This document shows, in pieces, positions 1 to 5,721 of a DNA stretch of 8,679 bases; within the stretch, counting starts at the first letter, position 1; every line of letters begins with the position of its first letter. The DNA lies in NCBI GenBank assembly GCA_030152105.1, contig JASLIH010000510.1:1-8679 (forward strand), written 5' to 3'. The notes under the pieces were generated by a model. That model was not told where the DNA came from. It did no database searches and saw nothing but the letters and a program-made list of their open reading frames with translations. This stretch comes from Actinomycetes bacterium (GTDB taxonomy: Bacteria > Actinomycetota > CALGFH01). The translations under genes were made by a program, and so were the position numbers.

Positions 1-1
1 G

Positions 2-751
2 CGCCACCCCTGGAACCAGCACACCATCCCCAAGCCCCAGAAGCGCGACTTCGACAACAACTACTCCTGGGTGATGTCGCCGCGCTGGTTCGACGGCACC
101 GACCACCTGGCCCTCGACACCGGCGGCGGGCCGATCGCCCGGCTGTGGTCGACCGCCCTGTCCGGCCTGGTCGACATCGGCTACATCAAGGCCACCGGCA
201 ACAGCGTGGTCATCAACCTGCCCCGGACGGCCACCAGGCCCGAGGCCAGCTTCGAGTGGAAGATCCCCCAGTGGTCCAACGCCATCGAGCGCAACCGGGC
301 CCGCACCTACTTCCAGGCCTACGCGGCCGCCGCGGCCCTGCACTTCACCGAGAAGGCGCTGGCCGAGATCCGGGCCGGCCACACCAAGACCTGGGAGACC
401 TTCAAGGTGCCCGACGAGGCCGTGAGCGTCGGCTTCACCGAGGCCGTGCGGGGCGTGCTGTCGCACCACATGGTCATCCGCAACGGCAAGATCGCCAACT
501 ACCACCCCTACCCGCCGACGCCGTGGAACGGCAGCGTCCGCGACACCTACGGCACCCCGGGGCCGTACGAGGACGCCGTCCAGAACACCCCCATCTTCGA
601 GGAGAACCCACCGGAGAAGTTCAAGGGCATCGACATCATGCGGGCGGTCCGCAGCTTCGACCCGTGCCTGCCCTGCGGGGTCCACATGTACCTGGGCAAC
701 GGCAACGTGGTGAAGAAGCTGCACTCGCCGACCATGCTCAACCAGGGGTAG
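2..751 (+). CDS. hhyL: [NiFe]-hydrogenase large subunit, C-terminal part (5' truncated by window)
   Basis: This is the catalytic large subunit of an H2-uptake [NiFe] hydrogenase. The frame is open from base 2, so only the last 249 residues are present; the N-terminal CxxC pair that completes the Ni-Fe site lies outside the window. The diagnostic C-terminal motif DPCLPCGVH is at 659-685 (Cys codons at 665 and 674, His at 683). These cysteines bind Ni and Fe, and maturation cleaves after the His. That would release a 21-residue tail (codons 686-748). The variant DPCLPCGVHMYLG, together with the downstream NifU/Rieske-like, DUF5947 and DUF6084 genes, suggests group 1h (Hhy), the high-affinity enzymes that scavenge atmospheric H2; the subgroup is inferred. 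The family is seen directly. The small subunit gene is presumably just upstream. The endopeptidase that would process this protein is at 4458-4976. Confidence 0.95.
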   Translation, partial: RHPWNQHTIPKPQKRDFDNNYSWVMSPRWFDGTDHLALDTGGGPIARLWSTALSGLVDIGYIKATGNSVVINLPRTATRPEASFEWKIPQWSNAIERNRARTYFQAYAAAAALHFTEKALAEIRAGHTKTWETFKVPDEAVSVGFTEAVRGVLSHHMVIRNGKIANYHPYPPTPWNGSVRDTYGTPGPYEDAVQNTPIFEENPPEKFKGIDIMRAVRSFDPCLPCGVHMYLGNGNVVKKLHSPTMLNQG

Positions 752-760
752 GGGCCGCCC

Positions 761-1600
761 ATGAGTGAGGGGCAGGATCTCCGCGCGGTCGGGTCGCGGA
801 TCGAGGAGCTGCTCGGCCAGATCCGCGCCGGCGACCCCGGCACCGCCGAGGTCGCCGAGGAGGTCGTGCGCCTGGTGGTCGAGCTGTACGGGGCCGGCCT
901 GGAGCGGACGGTCGAGCTGGCCGGCCCAGAGGCCCTGGACCGGCTGGTGGAGGACGAGCTGGTCGCCAGCCTGCTCGTCCTCCACGGCCTCCATCCCAAG
1001 GACACCCACACCCGGGTGGTCGAGGCCCTCGACCAGGTCCGCCCCTACCTGGGGTCGCACGCCGGCGGGGTCGAGCTGCTCGGGGTCGACCCCGAAGGTG
1101 TCGTCCACCTGCGGCTGGAGGGCAGCTGCGACGGCTGCCCGTCCTCCACCATGACGGTCAAGCTGGCCATCGAGCGGGCCATCGAGGAGGCCGCGCCCGA
1201 GGTCACCGCCGTCGAGGTCGAGAACCTGACCAGGGAGAAGGAGCCGCAGCTGCTCCAGATCCAGCCCCTGCGCCGCGAGTGGGAGGTGGTCGACGGCCTC
1301 GAGGGGCTGGAGCCGGGCCGCCTGACCGCGGTCGAGGTCGCCGGGGCCGGGGTGGTCGTGTGCAGCGTCGGCGGCGAGCTGTACGCCTACCGGGACCGCT
1401 GCCCGGCCTGTGGGACCGGGCTGGCCGGCCGGGCCGCCCTTGACGCCGGCGTGCTGGCCTGCGGGGCGTGCGGGCAGCGCTTCGACGTCCGGCTGGCCGG
1501 CCGCGGGGTCGACCAGCCAGAGCTCCACCTGGTCCCGCTGCCCCTGCTGGCCGGCGACGGCCGGGTCCGCCTGGCCGTCGGGTCGGGAGCCGGGGTATGA
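761..1600 (+). CDS. NifU C-terminal domain / Rieske-like domain fusion protein
   Basis: 279 residues, ATG start 9 bases after the hhyL stop. Residues about 1-85 are a helical, acidic N-terminal region. Residues about 86-155 match a NifU C-terminal Fe-S domain, with the signature GSCDGCPSSTMT (Cys123 and Cys126). Residues about 168-275 have the layout of a Rieske domain: a GELYAYRDRCPACG box, a 16-residue gap, then ACGACGQRFDV. A classical Rieske centre uses CxH and CxxH. Here the ligand candidates are four cysteines (214, 217, 234, 237) and the histidines are absent, so the site could hold a rubredoxin-like iron, a zinc, or an all-Cys cluster. Rieske/NifU-type proteins are co-encoded with group 1h hydrogenases and are thought to relay electrons from the enzyme to the respiratory chain; that role here is inferred. 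No signal peptide or membrane segment is visible, so a cytoplasmic location is likely. Confidence 0.9.
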   Translation: MSEGQDLRAVGSRIEELLGQIRAGDPGTAEVAEEVVRLVVELYGAGLERTVELAGPEALDRLVEDELVASLLVLHGLHPKDTHTRVVEALDQVRPYLGSHAGGVELLGVDPEGVVHLRLEGSCDGCPSSTMTVKLAIERAIEEAAPEVTAVEVENLTREKEPQLLQIQPLRREWEVVDGLEGLEPGRLTAVEVAGAGVVVCSVGGELYAYRDRCPACGTGLAGRAALDAGVLACGACGQRFDVRLAGRGVDQPELHLVPLPLLAGDGRVRLAVGSGAGV

Positions 1601-1606
1601 CCCGGA

Positions 1607-1623
1607 GGGGTTTGCGGAACCCC
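1607..1623 (+). other. Small intercistronic hairpin
   Basis: A perfect 6-bp inverted repeat, GGGGTT/AACCCC with a 5-base loop, lies in the 37-base gap between the NifU/Rieske-like gene and the DUF5947 gene. It ends about 15 bases before the ATG at 1638, whose AGGGG ribosome-binding site is at 1626-1630. It has no T-tract, so it is not a typical intrinsic terminator. It might affect mRNA processing or translation of the next gene. In DNA this GC-rich, a stem of this size can arise by chance. Confidence 0.3.
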
Positions 1624-1637
1624 GCAGGGGTGCCCCA

Positions 1638-2357
1638 ATGAGCCAGGGCCTACGGCGGTTCGTCGACCCGCCGCCACCGAAGGCCGACCCGCCGGTCCCG
1701 GGGGTGGCCCGTGAGAAACCGAAGGCGGCCCCGGGGGAGGTCTGCGAGATGTGCGCCGAGCCCCTGGGCGACGCCCACTCCCACTCCCACGTGGTCAACC
1801 TGGACACCCGCCAGATCATGTGCACCTGCCGGGCCTGCTACCTGCTGTTCACCCACCAGGGGGCGGCCGGCGGCCGCTACCGAGCCGTGCCCGACCGCTA
1901 CCTGCACGACCAGGCGTTCGGGCTCGACGAGGCCCGCTGGGAGGCCCTCCAGATCCCGGTGCGGGTCGCCTTCTTCTTCAACAACTCCGACATGGACCGG
2001 GTGGTGGCCTTCTACCCGAGCCCGGCCGGGGCCACCGAGTCGCTGCTCCCGCTGGAGGCGTGGGCCGAGGTGGTCGCGGCCAACCCGGTCATGACCGACC
2101 TCGTCCCCGACGTCGAGGCGCTGCTGGTGCGGCGGGCCGGCGAGGGCTTCGAGTGCTTCCTTGTCCCGATTGACGCCTGCTACGAGCTGGTCGGCCTGGT
2201 CCGGATGCACTGGAAGGGCTTTGACGGCGGCGAGGAGGCGTGGGAGGCGATCGACGGCTTCTTCGACGCTGTCCACGACCGCAGCCGCCCGGCCGCCGGG
2301 GGGCTCATCGAGCGAAGCGACAGCCCCCCGATCGGCGGGGAGGCGGGGGCCTCGTGA
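1638..2357 (+). CDS. DUF5947-type hydrogenase-associated protein, putative metal-binding
   Basis: 239 residues. I chose the ATG at 1638 because AGGGG lies 7 bases upstream and the frame upstream of it overlaps the previous gene. After a proline-rich N-terminus (residues about 10-33) comes a dense cluster of possible metal ligands: CEMC (Cys36, Cys39), HSHSH (His47, 49, 51) and CTCRAC (Cys62, 64, 67), followed by FTHQGAAGGRYRAVPDRY. This pattern matches my recollection of the DUF5947 family, which is found in actinobacterial hydrogenase clusters and has no proven function. The ligand cluster suggests zinc, nickel or iron binding, perhaps in subunit maturation; that is inference. No membrane segment is seen. 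The last 20 or so residues are encoded by a GC-rich palindrome (2298-2329) and look like an unconserved tail. The stop overlaps the GTG start of the next gene (GTGA), implying translational coupling. Confidence 0.85.
   Translation: MSQGLRRFVDPPPPKADPPVPGVAREKPKAAPGEVCEMCAEPLGDAHSHSHVVNLDTRQIMCTCRACYLLFTHQGAAGGRYRAVPDRYLHDQAFGLDEARWEALQIPVRVAFFFNNSDMDRVVAFYPSPAGATESLLPLEAWAEVVAANPVMTDLVPDVEALLVRRAGEGFECFLVPIDACYELVGLVRMHWKGFDGGEEAWEAIDGFFDAVHDRSRPAAGGLIERSDSPPIGGEAGAS
2298..2329. repeat. GC-rich palindrome in the 3' end of the DUF5947 gene
   Basis: Arms GGGGGGCT (2298-2305) and AGCCCCCC (2322-2329) are perfectly complementary across a 16-base centre that holds a further short TCG/CGA pairing around AGCGAAG. 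The element lies inside coding sequence and specifies part of the C-terminal tail, just upstream of the ribosome-binding site (GGGGAGG, 2337-2343) of the DUF6084 gene. It resembles the short repetitive palindromes scattered through high-GC actinobacterial genomes. No second copy is present in this window, so its repetitive nature is a guess. Confidence 0.5.
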
Positions 2358-2995
2358 CCGACCTCGTGTTCGACTGCGTCGACGCCCAGCCCGACCGCTA
2401 CGCGGCCGTCCCCACCCTCCAGCTCAAGCTGCGGATCTCGGAGACCACCGGCGCCCAGGTCCATGCCATCGCCCTGCGCTGCCAGATCCGGATCGAGCCC
2501 CAGCGTCGCCGCTACTCGCCCGAGGAGGCCGACGGGCTGCTGGAGCTGTTCGGCGAGCCGCCCCGCTGGGGCGACACCCTCAAGCCGATGCAGTTCGCCA
2601 CCGTCTCGCTGATGGTGCCCAGCTTCACCGGCAGCTGCGAGCTCGACCTGCCGGTCCCCTGCACCTACGACTTCGAGGTGGCCGCGTCCAAGTATCTGCA
2701 CGCCCTCGGCGACGGCGAGGTCCCGCTCCTGCTGCTGTTCAGCGGGACGGTGTTCACCAAGGGCCTGAACGGCTTCTCGGTCGGCCAGGTTCCCTGGCAC
2801 AAGGAGGCCACCTACCGGCTGCCGGTCTCGGTGTGGCGCGAGATCATGGACCGGTTCTTCCCGGGGGCCGGCTGGATCCGGATGCGCCGCGACACCCTCG
2901 ACACGCTCCAGCGCTTCAAGGCGGTCAGGGCCCTGACGACCTGGGACGACGCCCTCGAGGCGCTGTTCAAAGAGGCCGGGGAGGCCAAGCAGTGA
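2354..2995 (+). CDS. DUF6084-type hydrogenase-associated protein
   Basis: 213 residues from a GTG at 2354 that overlaps the preceding stop by four bases (GTGA), with GGGGAGG 10 bases upstream. In-frame starts further upstream would read through the neighbour's coding sequence and give an arginine/proline-rich shadow peptide, so I reject them. The sequence resembles DUF6084: an N-terminal LVFDCVDAQPDRYAAVPTL, then a beta-rich body (LRISETTGAQVHAIALRCQI, FATVSLMVPSFTGS, LPVPCTYDFEVAASKYL), then a C-terminal helix rich in Arg and Leu. There is no signal peptide, membrane segment or obvious catalytic motif; its three cysteines are not arranged as a metal site. It always seems to travel with DUF5947 and [NiFe]-hydrogenase genes, as far as I recall. 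A structural or scaffold role in assembling the hydrogenase is a plausible inference only. It is coupled to the next gene by another GTGA overlap. Confidence 0.85.
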   Translation: MTDLVFDCVDAQPDRYAAVPTLQLKLRISETTGAQVHAIALRCQIRIEPQRRRYSPEEADGLLELFGEPPRWGDTLKPMQFATVSLMVPSFTGSCELDLPVPCTYDFEVAASKYLHALGDGEVPLLLLFSGTVFTKGLNGFSVGQVPWHKEATYRLPVSVWREIMDRFFPGAGWIRMRRDTLDTLQRFKAVRALTTWDDALEALFKEAGEAKQ

Positions 2996-4461
2996 CCGCT
3001 CCCTTCCCGGCCTTCGAGGTCGCCCGCAAGGTGGCCGACGCGGTCCTCTACGAGGGGTATCTCCTGTACCCCTACCGGGCGTCGGCGGCCAAGAACCAGG
3101 CCCGCTGGCAGTTCGGGGTCCTGATGCCCCGGCTGTGGAGCGAGAGCGGCCCCGACGAGCCCTGGTCGACCCAGACCGAGTGCCTGCTCGAGCCCGAGGA
3201 CACCACCACCGTCCGGGTGCTGGTCCGCTTCCTGCACGTACAGTCCAAGACCGTCGAGTCGGTCGACGTCGAGGCCGGGACCTTCAACGAGGTGCTGGCG
3301 CTGCCGGTCGACGGCTCCGAGCTGGTCCCCTGGGACGAGGCCACCGAGCAGGAGGTGACGGTCGAGGTCCCGCTGGCCCGGCTGCTTGCCGGCGAGCTGA
3401 CCACGCCGTTCGAGCGCCCGGGAGGGCGCCGGGTCGAGCCCGTCCACACCGTCGCCGGCAAGCTGGCCGGGCGGACGGTGCGCCGCCGCTGGCCGGTCAT
3501 GGGGTCGGTCCGGCTGTCGGCCGAGCGCCTGGAGGGCCCCTACGGCCTGGTCCGCCTGCGCCTGCAGCTGGAGAACGCCAGCGCCTGGAACGACCCGGGG
3601 GCCGACCGGAGCGTCGCCCTGCGGCACTCGCTGGTCGCCGCCCACAGCCTGCTCGGGGTCGACCAGGGGGTGTTCCTGTCCCTGCTCGACCCGCCGGAAT
3701 GGGCCAAGCCGGCGGCCGAGGCCTGCCGGAACCTCCACACCTGGCCGGTCCTGATCGGCGAGGAGGGCCGGCGCGACGCCATGCTGTCGTCGCCGATCAT
3801 CCTCTACGACCACCCGACCATCGCCCCCGAGAGCCCGGGGGACCTGTTCGACGCCCTCGAGATCGACGAGATCCTGACCCTGCGCACCATGGCCCTCACC
3901 GAGGCCGAGAAGCGCGAGGCCAGGGCGACCGACGAGCGGGCGGCGGCGATCATCGACCGGGTCGACAGCATGCCCCCCGAGCTGCTGGAGCGCCTCCACG
4001 GCGCCGTCCGCTACCTCCGCGGGGTCGAAGGGGCGGAGGTCGGCCCGGAGGCTGGGCCGGAGGCCGGCGCGCCGGAGCCCCACTCGCCGCTGGGCGGGCC
4101 CCCAACCGGGAGGGTAGCCGACAGCGTGGCGGGGGGCGACCGTCTGTCCACAGCCCCTGAGCTGGTGCCGTGGTGGGACCCGGGGGCGGACCGGACGGTG
4201 TCGCCGGAGACCGACGGGGTGGTCGTGGCCGGGGTCACGGTGGCCAAGGGGAGCCGGGTGCGGCTGCGCCCCGGGCAGCGCCGGGCCGACGCCCAGGACA
4301 TGTTCCTGGCCGGCCGGCTGGCCACCGTCGAGGCGGTGTTCCTGGACGTGGACGGCAACCGCCACCTGGCCGTCACGCTCGACGAGGACCCGGCGGCCGA
4401 CCTCCAGCGCTGGCATGGCCGCTACCTGTACTTCTCGCCCGACGAGGTGGAGCCCCAATGA
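2992..4461 (+). CDS. Hydrogenase-cluster protein of unknown function, two-domain, 489 aa
   Basis: I do not recognise a named family. The GTG start at 2992 overlaps the DUF6084 stop and has GGGGAGG (2978-2984) 7 bases upstream. Residues about 1-340 form a large mixed region beginning VARKVADAVLYEGYLLYPYRASAAKNQARW, ending in helical segments (around EIDEILTLRTMALTEAEKREARA and LLERLHGAVRYLRG). Residues about 344-392 are a low-complexity linker with GPEA repeats; the middle of it is encoded by a 62-base dispersed repeat (4096-4157). Residues about 393-489 are a compact C-terminal domain (SRVRLRPGQRRADAQDMFLAGR, then VEAVFLDVDGNRHLAVTLDED, then GRYLYFSPDEVEP) that looks like a small beta-barrel. 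No signal peptide, membrane segment or metal motif is seen. Its place between DUF6084 and the endopeptidase, with stop-start overlaps on both sides, suggests an assembly or accessory role for this hydrogenase. The stop overlaps the next ATG (ATGA). Confidence 0.8.
   Translation: MTAPFPAFEVARKVADAVLYEGYLLYPYRASAAKNQARWQFGVLMPRLWSESGPDEPWSTQTECLLEPEDTTTVRVLVRFLHVQSKTVESVDVEAGTFNEVLALPVDGSELVPWDEATEQEVTVEVPLARLLAGELTTPFERPGGRRVEPVHTVAGKLAGRTVRRRWPVMGSVRLSAERLEGPYGLVRLRLQLENASAWNDPGADRSVALRHSLVAAHSLLGVDQGVFLSLLDPPEWAKPAAEACRNLHTWPVLIGEEGRRDAMLSSPIILYDHPTIAPESPGDLFDALEIDEILTLRTMALTEAEKREARATDERAAAIIDRVDSMPPELLERLHGAVRYLRGVEGAEVGPEAGPEAGAPEPHSPLGGPPTGRVADSVAGGDRLSTAPELVPWWDPGADRTVSPETDGVVVAGVTVAKGSRVRLRPGQRRADAQDMFLAGRLATVEAVFLDVDGNRHLAVTLDEDPAADLQRWHGRYLYFSPDEVEPQ
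4096..4157 (+). repeat. Dispersed 62-base repeat, copy A (inside a coding region)
   Basis: This copy aligns without gaps to the reverse complement of 7974-8035. Conserved blocks are GGGCCCCC at the left end (4096-4103), a 20-base identical core cgggagggtagccgacagcg (4107-4126) and CTGTCCACAGCCCC at the right end (4144-4157). The 15 or so bases between core and right end have diverged. GACAG in the core (4120-4124) and CTGTC (4144-4148) are complementary and could form a stem, and both are kept in the two copies. The element is read in frame within the linker of the 489-residue protein, adding about 20 residues without a stop codon. No transposase or flanking target duplication is visible, so this is best described as a small non-autonomous dispersed repeat. 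Confidence 0.75.
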
Positions 4462-4976
4462 CCCTCTCGGCCGGGCCGCGGCCGAGGGTCCTGGTCGCCG
4501 GCGTCGGCAACGTGTTCCTCGGCGACGACGGGTTCGGGGTCGAGGTGGCCAGGCGCCTGGCCGACGAGACCCTGCCCGGCTGGGTCCGGGTCGGGGACTT
4601 CGGCATCCGGGGCGTCCATCTTGCCTATGAGCTGCTGGAAGGCTACGAGGCGGCCATCCTGGTCGACGCCGCCCCCCGCGGGGAGGCCCCGGGCACGGTG
4701 TACGTGATCGAGCCCGACCTGGACGGCGAGCCGGGCCCGGAGGTCGAGGACGGGTCCGGGGTCCTGGTCGACGCCCACGGCATGGAGCCGGACGCGGTGT
4801 TCGCCCTGCTCAAGGCGCTCGGTGGCGACATCCCGAAGCTGCTGGTGGTCGGCTGCGAGCCGGCCGAGGTCTCGGAGCGGATAGGGCTCAGCCCGCCGGT
4901 GGCGGGCGCGGTCGACCAGGCCGTGGCCGTTGTCCGCGAGCTGATCGGTGAGCACGAGAGCGGGGAGGAGGGATGA
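4458..4976 (+). CDS. [NiFe]-hydrogenase maturation endopeptidase (HyaD/HybD/HycI family, M52)
   Basis: 172 residues, close to the family's usual 150-180. It is a nickel-sensing endopeptidase that removes the C-terminal tail of the large subunit after the metal centre is complete, closing the active site. The N-terminal signature VLVAGVGNVFLGDDGFG is present. Asp24, Asp70 (in ILVDAAPRG) and His107 (in VDAHGM) fall at the positions of the three Ni ligands of E. coli HybD (Glu16, Asp62, His93); an Asp in place of the first Glu is a conservative change. VVGCEPAE and the C-terminal LSPPVAGAVDQAV segment are also typical. The ATG at 4458 overlaps the previous stop (ATGA) with AGGTGGAG 5 bases upstream. 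The likely substrate is the HhyL precursor at 2-751. Whether it is called HyaD, HybD or HycI cannot be decided, so no symbol is given. Confidence 0.95.
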   Translation: MTLSAGPRPRVLVAGVGNVFLGDDGFGVEVARRLADETLPGWVRVGDFGIRGVHLAYELLEGYEAAILVDAAPRGEAPGTVYVIEPDLDGEPGPEVEDGSGVLVDAHGMEPDAVFALLKALGGDIPKLLVVGCEPAEVSERIGLSPPVAGAVDQAVAVVRELIGEHESGEEG

Positions 4977-4978
4977 GT

Positions 4979-5083
4979 ATGTTCCGCAAGCTGGCGCTCG
5001 GCGCCGCGCTGGTCGGTCTGGTCGCGGTCCTGCGCAAGCAGGCACCGGACCTCGCCCGCTACTTCAAGATGCGACAGATGTGA
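4979..5083 (+). CDS. Small single-pass membrane protein, DUF6893-type
   Basis: A 34-residue reading frame fills most of the gap between the endopeptidase and hypA. It has a basic start (MFRK), a hydrophobic helix of about 15 residues (LALGAALVGLVAVL), a basic flank (RKQ) and an end, PDLARYFKMRQM, that resembles my memory of the DUF6893 family of tiny actinobacterial proteins. AGGAGG (4966-4971) is 7 bases before the ATG at 4979. An alternative ATG at 4973 overlaps the upstream stop (ATGA) and would give 36 residues, but leaves only one base after AGGAGG. Positive-inside reasoning does not fix the topology, as both flanks are basic. It could anchor the soluble hydrogenase or its electron-transfer partner to the membrane; this is speculation from position. 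The gene is real on grounds of its ribosome-binding site, spacing and sequence character. Confidence 0.72.
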   Translation: MFRKLALGAALVGLVAVLRKQAPDLARYFKMRQM

Positions 5084-5095
5084 GGGGAGGGGCTG

Positions 5096-5455
5096 GTGCA
5101 CGAGCTGGGCTTGTGCGAGGGGATTCTCGAGGCGGTGGAGCGCCGGGCCGCCGGCCGCCGTGTGACCCGGGTCCGGGTCCGGGTGGGCGCGCAGCACCGG
5201 GTGGTCTCCTCGGCCTTCGACCAGTCGTTCGCGCTGGTGTCCCAGGGCACGGTGGCCGACGGCGCCGCCGTCGACCTGGTGGTCGTGCCGGTGTCGGTCA
5301 CGTGCCTGGACTGCGGGCACGAGGCCGAGGCTGCCGACCCCCTCGCCGCCTGCCCGGCCTGCGGCGGCCTCGATCTGACCACCAAGGGCGGCGACGAGCT
5401 GATCCTGGAGGCCATCCACGTGGAGGAAGAAGATGTGTCTCGGCATCCCGGGTGA
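5096..5455 (+). CDS. hypA: Hydrogenase nickel metallochaperone HypA
   Basis: 119 residues, the normal length. HypA binds nickel through its N-terminus and delivers it, usually with the GTPase HypB, to the large-subunit precursor after iron insertion. The Met-His-Glu start (from GTG at 5096) gives the essential His2 and Glu3. The structural zinc site is complete: CLDC (Cys70, Cys73) and CPAC (Cys86, Cys89). The first helix ELGLCEGILEAVERRA and the strand VTRVRVRVGAQ are typical. AGGGGAGGGG lies just upstream, close to the GTG. The 3' end overlaps hypC by 23 bases, so the last HypA residues are read over the hypC ribosome-binding site and start. hypB is not adjacent, which is unusual for a hyp operon. 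Confidence 0.96.
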   Translation: MHELGLCEGILEAVERRAAGRRVTRVRVRVGAQHRVVSSAFDQSFALVSQGTVADGAAVDLVVVPVSVTCLDCGHEAEAADPLAACPACGGLDLTTKGGDELILEAIHVEEEDVSRHPG

Positions 5456-5705
5456 GATCGTCGAGTTCATGGACGACCGCCCCGACCTGGCCAAGGTCGA
5501 CGTCAGCGGGGTCAAGCGGGCGATCAACATCGGCCTGCTGGAGGACGAGAAGCTGGAGCCCGGCGACTGGGTGCTGATCCACGTCGGCTTCGCCCTGTCC
5601 AAGATCGACGAGGAGGAGGCCAAGGCCGCCCTCGACTTCCTCGAGGGGATCGGCCAGGCCTACGCCGACGAGCTGGCCGCGCTGGCCGACTCCAGGATCG
5701 ACTAG
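5433..5705 (+). CDS. hypC: Hydrogenase maturation chaperone HypC
   Basis: 90 residues, matching the family's 75-95. HypC partners with HypD to build the Fe(CN)2CO unit and then carries it to the large-subunit precursor. The N-terminal MCLGIPGEIV contains the essential Cys2, exposed once the Met is removed, and the conserved His50 is in GDWVLIHVGFALSKID. The start ATG at 5433 lies inside the end of hypA, with GGAGG (5422-5426) 6 bases upstream. It is followed after 16 bases by hypD, its functional partner. Confidence 0.97.
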   Translation: MCLGIPGEIVEFMDDRPDLAKVDVSGVKRAINIGLLEDEKLEPGDWVLIHVGFALSKIDEEEAKAALDFLEGIGQAYADELAALADSRID

Positions 5706-5721
5706 CGAGAGGAGCCGCAGC

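Noticed and set aside
2240..2353. Upstream extension of the DUF6084 gene to an ATG at 2240
   Set aside because: The extra 38 residues are an Arg/Pro/Gly-rich shadow of the DUF5947 gene. The GTG at 2354 has a good ribosome-binding site and the GTGA overlap pattern used elsewhere in the operon.
4143..4152. DnaA-box-like CTGTCCACA in both repeat copies, as a hint of a replication origin
   Set aside because: There is only one imperfect box per copy, no AT-rich unwinding region, and no dnaA or dnaN nearby.
2812..4458. Long minus-strand open frame (548 codons) opposite the 489-residue gene
   Set aside because: It mirrors the third-position GC bias of the + strand gene, is Arg/Pro/Gly/His-rich, has no recognisable domain and conflicts with well-supported overlapping genes.
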